Made by a program: the position numbers and the translations under genes
Source of the DNA: JAAFIP01 sp043774625
GTDB lineage: Bacteria > Pseudomonadota > Gammaproteobacteria > Burkholderiales > Burkholderiaceae_C
Assembly (NCBI GenBank): GCA_043774625.1
Contig: JAYVTG010000091.1
Coordinates: 8,687-72,686, forward strand
Length of the DNA stretch: 64,000 nucleotides
Reading direction: 5' to 3'
The notes under the pieces: generated by a model
Told to the model about the DNA's origin: nothing
Database searches by the model: none
What the model saw: only the letters and a program-made list of their open reading frames with translations
In this document: positions 59,713 through 64,000 of the stretch, piece by piece
Layout of the letters: every line of letters starts with the position of its first letter
Position numbering within the stretch: position 1 is the first letter of the stretch

Positions 59713-61317
59713 ATGAAGCAGGGCCTAAGCCTTCGCGTCTCGCAGCATCTGGCGCTAACGCCGCAGTTGCAGCAGTCCATCCGCTTGCTGCAAATCTCTA
59801 CCCTGGAGATGGCGCAAGAGGTGGAGCAGATGCTGGACGACAACCCATTTTTGGAACGCGATGCTTCAGACGATGGATATGAGGAAAACCTGCAGGCCGA
59901 GCGCGTGCAGACTGAAACGACAGAGCAGGCCGGTGCGATAGACGCTACGGATTCAATAGCTGACTACGCAACAAATACGCTGGCAAACAGTGAGTTCTCT
60001 TCTTCAAAATCGTCTGAAACCAGTACAGAGACTGCCAACGAGCCTGCGCCCGAAGGCAGCGAAGCCATGCCCGAGAACTGGGAAGGCGAAGGCAGCTACG
60101 AGTTCAGCCCCGATGACGGCGAATGGGGCGGTGACGCCGGGCCGCGCACCTCAGCTTCGTCTGCATCTGGCAGCGACAGTGAAGTAGACGCCACTACGCT
60201 CAGCCCTGAACATGTCAGTTTGCAAGACCAGTTGCATACACAGGCACGCACCTTGCGCCTGAGTGACGAAGACCGCGCCGCGTTGATGTTCCTCATCGAA
60301 TCGCTCAACGACGACGGCTACCTGGCGGACGATTTTGAAGCGATTGCCGAAAGTCTGGGCGCGACCACGCTGGAAGATATTGAAGAACTGGTACAACGCT
60401 TTACCATCGTGCTGAAACTGTTGCAGCACATGGAACCCGCAGGGGTAGGCGCGCGCGATTTGGCTGAATGCCTGCGCTTGCAACTGGTAGAGCGCAAAAC
60501 GTCCACACCCGGTGTGCAGGTAGCGCTACAAATTTGCAAGCAGCCGCTGGACTTGCTGGCGCGGCGCGACACCAAAAAGCTGGCCCAGTTGTGCGTTTGC
60601 AGCGTGGACGATGTCAAAGTCGCCATCGGCCTCATCGCGCGGCTGGACCCAAAGCCCGGCCGCCGCTTTGCCGAGGTAGAAAAAAACGTCATCGTGCCCG
60701 ACGTGCTGGTCACAGCGGTGGGGCGCGGGGCGCAAGTCAAGTTTCGCGTGCAGCTCAACCCTGACGTGATGCCGCGCCTGAAGGTGCATGACATTTACGC
60801 CAACGCTTTGAAAGGCGGCAAGAGCGACAACCATGCCGCCTTGCAGTCGCGCCTTGCCGAAGCGCGCTGGTTTATCAAAAATATTCAGCAGCGCTTTGAC
60901 ACCATCTTGCGCGTCTCCAACGCTATTGTGGAGCGGCAGCGCAACTTCTTCGCCCACGGCGCGCTGGCCATGCGCCCCCTGGTGTTGCGCGAAATTGCCG
61001 ACGAACTGGGCCTGCACGAATCCACCATTAGCCGCGTGACCACCGCCAAATATATGTCTACGCCCTATGGCACGTTTGAATTGAAATACTTTTTTGGCTC
61101 AGCGCTGGGCACCGAGACGGGTGGCAATGCGTCCAGCACGGCAGTGCGGGCCTTGATTGCGCAGTTTGTTGCTGCCGAAGAACCCAAAAAACCGCTATCA
61201 GACAACGCGATAGCGGATATGCTTAAAGAACAGGGCATTGAATGCGCGCGGCGCACCGTAGCCAAATACCGCGAGGCGCTGCGCATTGCGCCTACGCATT
61301 TACGCAAGGCTATTTAG
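59713..61317 (+). CDS. rpoN: RNA polymerase sigma-54 factor
   Basis: 534 residues from ATG 59713 (MKQGLSLRVSQHLALTPQLQ). Region I is the Gln-rich activator-interaction part. Region II (about 60-170) is acidic and variable. Region III has the core-binding and helix-turn-helix segments (LREIADELGLHESTISRVTT) and ends with the RpoN box ARRTVAKYREALRI. It directs polymerase to -24/-12 promoters and needs enhancer-binding ATPases. A sense copy of the dispersed element encodes ATDSIADYATNTLANSE in region II, the most tolerant part. Some relatives are about 480 residues, so part of the extra length comes from this. Confidence 0.96.
   Translation: MKQGLSLRVSQHLALTPQLQQSIRLLQISTLEMAQEVEQMLDDNPFLERDASDDGYEENLQAERVQTETTEQAGAIDATDSIADYATNTLANSEFSSSKSSETSTETANEPAPEGSEAMPENWEGEGSYEFSPDDGEWGGDAGPRTSASSASGSDSEVDATTLSPEHVSLQDQLHTQARTLRLSDEDRAALMFLIESLNDDGYLADDFEAIAESLGATTLEDIEELVQRFTIVLKLLQHMEPAGVGARDLAECLRLQLVERKTSTPGVQVALQICKQPLDLLARRDTKKLAQLCVCSVDDVKVAIGLIARLDPKPGRRFAEVEKNVIVPDVLVTAVGRGAQVKFRVQLNPDVMPRLKVHDIYANALKGGKSDNHAALQSRLAEARWFIKNIQQRFDTILRVSNAIVERQRNFFAHGALAMRPLVLREIADELGLHESTISRVTTAKYMSTPYGTFELKYFFGSALGTETGGNASSTAVRALIAQFVAAEEPKKPLSDNAIADMLKEQGIECARRTVAKYREALRIAPTHLRKAI
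59943..60008 (+). repeat. dispersed 67-bp element, copy 18 (within rpoN region II)
   Basis: CGCTACGGATTCAATAGCTG, ACTACGCAACAAATACGCTG, GCAAACAG. Diverged but in the standard sense frame; gives ATDSIADYATNTLANS. Confidence 0.75.
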
Positions 61318-61328
61318 CCCCGATTGTT

Positions 61329-62603
61329 ATGAACCAACTCCAATTATTTCTACCCTGCGCTGGTGGCGTAGAAGACCTGCTGTGCGCCGAGGTAAAGTGC
61401 ATTTTGGCGGGCAACGACAGCGCCCGTACCCTGCGCGGTGGCGTGCAGGTGCAAGCCAGCTGGCGCGACGCCATGCTGCTGAATTTGTGGAGCCGCCTGG
61501 CCATGCGCGTGATGGTGCAGTTGCAGCACCGGCCGTACCGTGGTGAAGACGACTTGTACGACGCAGCAGCTGATGTGTCGTGGGAAATTTGGTTCACTCC
61601 CAAAAACACCTTCAAGATCGACATCACCGCGCAGCACAGCCCTCTTAAAAGCCTGAACTTTGCAGCGCTCAAAATCAAGGACGCAGTGGCAGACCGCTTT
61701 CGCCATAAAACCGGCGAGCGCCCCAGTGTAGACACGCACTGGCCGCATGTGCGCATCCACGCCCACCTGACGCACGAGATGGTCACGCTATATATGGACA
61801 CCAGCGGCGAGCCACTGTTCAAACGCGGTTGGCGGCAAGACAAGGGCGACGCGCCACTCAAAGAAACCTTGGCCGCAGCCATGCTTGCAGCCAGCGGCTG
61901 GACGCCCAACCAAGCGCTGTACGACCCGTGCTGCGGCAGCGGTACGATTGCCATCGAGGCGGCGCAAATCGCGCTGAACATTGCACCGGGCAGCCAGCGC
62001 AGTTTTGGTTTTGAAAAACTGTTGCCGTTTCAGCCACATGTGTGGAATGCTATTAAAACCGAAGCTGCTCACGCAGTCCCCACGCTGGCAAACGACGAAA
62101 ATAAGGGTAAAAATGATCCCAAAATTTTCGGTAGCGATGTGGCCTTTCGCATGGTAGATTTTGCCGAACGCAACGCCGAACGCGCGGGCGTGGCGCATAT
62201 GATCAACTTTCGCGGTGGCGATGCGCTGCAACGCCTGCCGCCCTGCGAATCAACGCCCGAACACCCGGCCGTGATGCTGATTAACCCGCCCTATGGCGAA
62301 CGCATTGAGGTGCGCGGCGTAGCGGGTGCGCAGCAGCCTGGCCAAGGACCTGACGGTCATGACGTGTATGGCCAAGACCCAGACGACTTCTTCGCGCGCC
62401 TGGCCACCCACTGGAAGAGCCACTTCAACGGTTGGACCGCCTGGGTGCTGGTGCCCGATATGAAGCTGCCGGGCCGCATGCGCCTGAAAGAAACCCGCCG
62501 TGTACCCATGTGGAACGGTCCCATCGAATGCCGCATGTTCCGCTTTGATATTCAGGGGCGGCGTGCGCCAGATACCCACAACAAGAATGCCGACGGGACT
62601 TGA
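61329..62603 (+). CDS. rlmL: THUMP-domain 23S rRNA guanine-N2 methyltransferase, RlmL N-terminal type
   Basis: 424 residues from ATG 61329. A ferredoxin-like/THUMP part (residues 1-160, with RVMVQLQHRPYRGEDDLYDA) is followed by a Rossmann methyltransferase: motif I LYDPCCGSGTIAIEAA (about 198-213) and catalytic NPPYGERI (about 321-328). It corresponds to the N-terminal half of RlmKL, the G2445 enzyme; the second methyltransferase half is absent, as in many non-enteric bacteria. A sense copy of the dispersed element adds AIKTEAAHAVPTLAN at about 241-255, between motif I and the FGSDVAFRMVDFAERNAERA strand. Confidence 0.92.
   Translation: MNQLQLFLPCAGGVEDLLCAEVKCILAGNDSARTLRGGVQVQASWRDAMLLNLWSRLAMRVMVQLQHRPYRGEDDLYDAAADVSWEIWFTPKNTFKIDITAQHSPLKSLNFAALKIKDAVADRFRHKTGERPSVDTHWPHVRIHAHLTHEMVTLYMDTSGEPLFKRGWRQDKGDAPLKETLAAAMLAASGWTPNQALYDPCCGSGTIAIEAAQIALNIAPGSQRSFGFEKLLPFQPHVWNAIKTEAAHAVPTLANDENKGKNDPKIFGSDVAFRMVDFAERNAERAGVAHMINFRGGDALQRLPPCESTPEHPAVMLINPPYGERIEVRGVAGAQQPGQGPDGHDVYGQDPDDFFARLATHWKSHFNGWTAWVLVPDMKLPGRMRLKETRRVPMWNGPIECRMFRFDIQGRRAPDTHNKNADGT
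62048..62111 (+). repeat. dispersed 67-bp element, copy 19 (within rlmL)
   Basis: TGCTATTAAAACCGAAGCTG, CTCACGCAGTCCCCACGCTG, GCAAACGACG. Sense orientation; encodes AIKTEAAHAVPTLAN. Confidence 0.85.
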
Positions 62604-62619
62604 ACCAGCCAGGCTTCTG

Positions 62620-63084
62620 ATGGCAGCGACTACTACGTCGATACTGACAGCCACGATGACCATGACAACACCTTCGGTAGTGATCGACACCAATATCGTC
62701 CTGGACTTGTTTCTCTTCAACGACCCGCGCTGCACATCTCTGCGCGTAGCACTGGATGCGCAGCAACTGCAATGGATCAGCACCATCGAGATGCGCAACG
62801 AACTGGAGCGCGTGCTGGACTACGCCCACCTACAGCCCCGCATGGTTTTTTATACCACCAGCAAGGCGCAAGTTCTGGCTGCGTTTGACGCTCAAGCTTT
62901 ACTACAAGACACCGCTGCCTGTTGCGTGTACCTATGCAAAGACGCAGACGATCAAAAATTTATCGATCTGGCCGCTGCGCACCACAGCTTGCTGCTGAGT
63001 AAAGACAAAGCCGTGCTGTGCATGCGCAAGCGGCTGGCCTTATTGCATGTGACGGTCGCGCAGTTTTATGCTTCGCCTGGTTGA
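62620..63084 (+). CDS. PIN-domain ribonuclease-like protein, orphan toxin type
   Basis: 154 residues from ATG 62620; ATG 62656 and 62662 are equally possible and would remove a Thr-rich head. The PIN fold of the COG1569 group: SVVIDTNIVLDLFLFNDPR (first Asp), IEMRNELERVLDY (Glu), CKDADDQKFIDLAA (Asp pair) and LLLSKDKAVLCM (last Asp). Members are usually annotated as VapC-like toxins that cut RNA, but no antitoxin gene is next to it. It follows rlmL by 16 bp and may be co-transcribed; a role in RNA processing is therefore also possible. Confidence 0.82.
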   Translation: MAATTTSILTATMTMTTPSVVIDTNIVLDLFLFNDPRCTSLRVALDAQQLQWISTIEMRNELERVLDYAHLQPRMVFYTTSKAQVLAAFDAQALLQDTAACCVYLCKDADDQKFIDLAAAHHSLLLSKDKAVLCMRKRLALLHVTVAQFYASPG

Positions 63085-63140
63085 TCCTTGTGAAGTGAAG
63101 CCTGCAAGCGGGCAGGAGATTGCGCACTCGACGCGACCAC

Positions 63141-63872
63141 TCAAGCTAAATTTACTAGAAACGTTGACATCAAGGCCACTGCAACGGGTCCCGCCACATC
63201 TTTTACGAACGTGCCGAAGTCGATGTGCGCCATATCGTCGGCACGGTCAGAAATGGTGCGCACGGCTGCGAATGCAATGTTGAAGTCGTGGCACACCTGA
63301 GCGACTGCCGCGCCTTCCATTTCTACGCACATCGCATGCGGCAAGGCGGCGCGCAGAGTCTGCGCCTCTTGAGCGCTGGACACAAAGCGGTCGCCAGATG
63401 CAATCAACCCTTGGTGCACCCGAAAGCCTGTTTGACAGCCATTTTGGCCTAACGCCAGCGTAGATAGTGCGCGAGCAGCTACTAAAAGTGTAGCAATTAA
63501 TTTACCATCTGCGTCCAATAGGGCCTTGCCCAGCGAGGGCACCACAAAGCGCGGAAAGATGGGTGACGCGTCCATGTCGTGCTGTACATAGCTGGTGCCC
63601 AACACCAGGTCACCAACCCGCACGCCTTCGCCCAGCCCACCTGCAACGCCTGTAAACACGATGCGTTTGACCGCAAAATGCTCGATCAATACGGTCGCCG
63701 TGATGGCTGCAGCCACCTTGCCAATGCCCGAGAGCGCGAGCACTACAGATTGTTGATGGATGGTGCCGCACAGAAACTCTCGGCCTGCATGCTGGATGAC
63801 TTCTTTGCTGTGCAGCAAGGCAGACAAGCCCGCTTGTTCTTCGGGCAGGGCGCTAAGGATGGCGATGGTCAT
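63141..63872 (-). CDS. mtnN: 5'-methylthioadenosine/S-adenosylhomocysteine nucleosidase
   Basis: 243 residues. Removes adenine from methylthioadenosine and S-adenosylhomocysteine, recycling SAM by-products. The catalytic set is visible: Glu in ALPEEQAGL (about 12), GIGKVAAAITATVLIEHF, VFTGVAGGL, GLIASGDRFV, the ribose-binding CVEMEGAAVAQVCHDF and the catalytic Asp in TISDRADD. Between DGKL and GLIASGD there are about a dozen extra residues (LIATLLVAARALSTLALGQN) encoded by a sense copy of the dispersed element. The ATG at 63870-63872 gives MTIAILSALPEEQ, as in the family. Confidence 0.94.
   Translation of the reverse strand: MTIAILSALPEEQAGLSALLHSKEVIQHAGREFLCGTIHQQSVVLALSGIGKVAAAITATVLIEHFAVKRIVFTGVAGGLGEGVRVGDLVLGTSYVQHDMDASPIFPRFVVPSLGKALLDADGKLIATLLVAARALSTLALGQNGCQTGFRVHQGLIASGDRFVSSAQEAQTLRAALPHAMCVEMEGAAVAQVCHDFNIAFAAVRTISDRADDMAHIDFGTFVKDVAGPVAVALMSTFLVNLA
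63431..63494 (-). repeat. dispersed 67-bp element, copy 20 (within mtnN)
   Basis: AACGCCAGCGTAGATAGTGC, GCGAGCAGCTACTAAAAGTG. Sense relative to mtnN; encodes ATLLVAARALSTLALGQN. Confidence 0.88.
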
Positions 63873-63911
63873 GTGTTTGAGGAGCTAATGCGATTTTTTT
63901 GCTTTTGTACG

Positions 63912-63989
63912 GGCTTGGCTAGGTGTTTGCGACCACTCCTCATGCAGGAGTACCTGAAATCGTCGGGATCGCAAACACCTAGCCAAGCC
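63912..63989 (+). repeat. long hairpin element D
   Basis: Perfect 21-bp arms GGCTTGGCTAGGTGTTTGCG(A). The 36-nt loop has inner stem ACTCCT/AGGAGT around CATGC, then ACCTGAAATCG. A TTTTGTACGGG flank precedes it, shared with hairpin A. Confidence 0.92.
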
Positions 63990-64000
63990 TTGAAATGGTT

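Noticed and set aside
62595..62612. Minus-strand GGTTCAAGTCCC resembling a tRNA T-arm at the rlmL/PIN junction
   Set aside because: The flanking bases do not pair as a T-stem and no anticodon or acceptor stem is found upstream; likely chance, or at most a tRNA scar.
1102..63494. CRISPR array as explanation for the regularly recurring repeat
   Set aside because: Copies are kilobases apart, in both orientations, and partly inside genes; no spacer-sized regularity and no cas genes.

Overview
The window is a 64 kb chromosomal segment of a betaproteobacterium, most likely a Comamonadaceae member (Rhodoferax/Polaromonas-like). This placement is inferred from gene content: a TctC/Bug solute receptor, an Omp32-like porin, a free-standing MetH N-terminal half, a trp cluster carrying a LysE exporter, and the mreBCD-mrdA and gatCAB blocks. 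No rRNA, tRNA, CRISPR array or intact insertion sequence was recognised.

Layout. 1-7 kb: a racemase tail, a membrane protein, an SDR protein with a probable internal deletion, a LysR remnant, a Bug receptor, an intact LysR regulator overlapping a fluoroacetate-dehalogenase-type hydrolase, and a membrane FMN glutamate-synthase-like protein. 7-13 kb (minus strand): ampG, waaF, a zinc-finger protein, ilvE and two small envelope proteins. 13-21 kb: trpE, trpG, lysE, ltaE, trpD and hyi, interrupted by two acquisitions: a GxxExxY gene flanked by 34-bp perfect inverted repeats, and an AT-rich restriction-modification pair. 21-32 kb: xthA/pyrE, gatCAB, mreBCD-mrdA. 32-45 kb: porin, metH N-terminal half, proC, an AAA ATPase, a MocR regulator divergent from a plus-strand run of exporters and small-molecule enzymes ending in a truncated lysE. 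45-64 kb: phosphatase, rsmI/yraN/diaA/dolP-like, class II aldolase with a 45-residue CDGSH protein, pyk, fba, an Mrr-type nuclease, purC, lptA-lptB-rpoN, rlmL, a PIN protein and mtnN.

The most striking feature is a dispersed element of about 67 bp (core AGCTGCTCGCGCATATT followed by CGCTGGC) present about 20 times in both orientations. About half the copies lie inside coding sequences, including trpD, rpoN, waaF, rsmI, rlmL and mtnN. In each orientation one reading frame is used every time, adding a peptide of the type AxxxxAARAxxxLAN or ASxNxARAAxxxIA. This resembles the protein-invading palindromic elements known from Rickettsia.

A second repeat superfamily forms long hairpins with 19-21 bp arms around a conserved 36-nt loop. 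Arms and loops are re-assorted between copies, and the small inner stem differs between copies yet stays paired.

Gene context suggests functional groups: lysR-dehalogenase with a Bug receptor (possible haloacid or organic acid use), the trp biosynthesis cluster, cell-shape genes, LPS export with sigma-54, and the rsmI-yraN-diaA-dolP envelope/replication neighbourhood. Expected neighbours trpC, rodA, lpoA and the C-terminal part of metH are not next to their usual partners.
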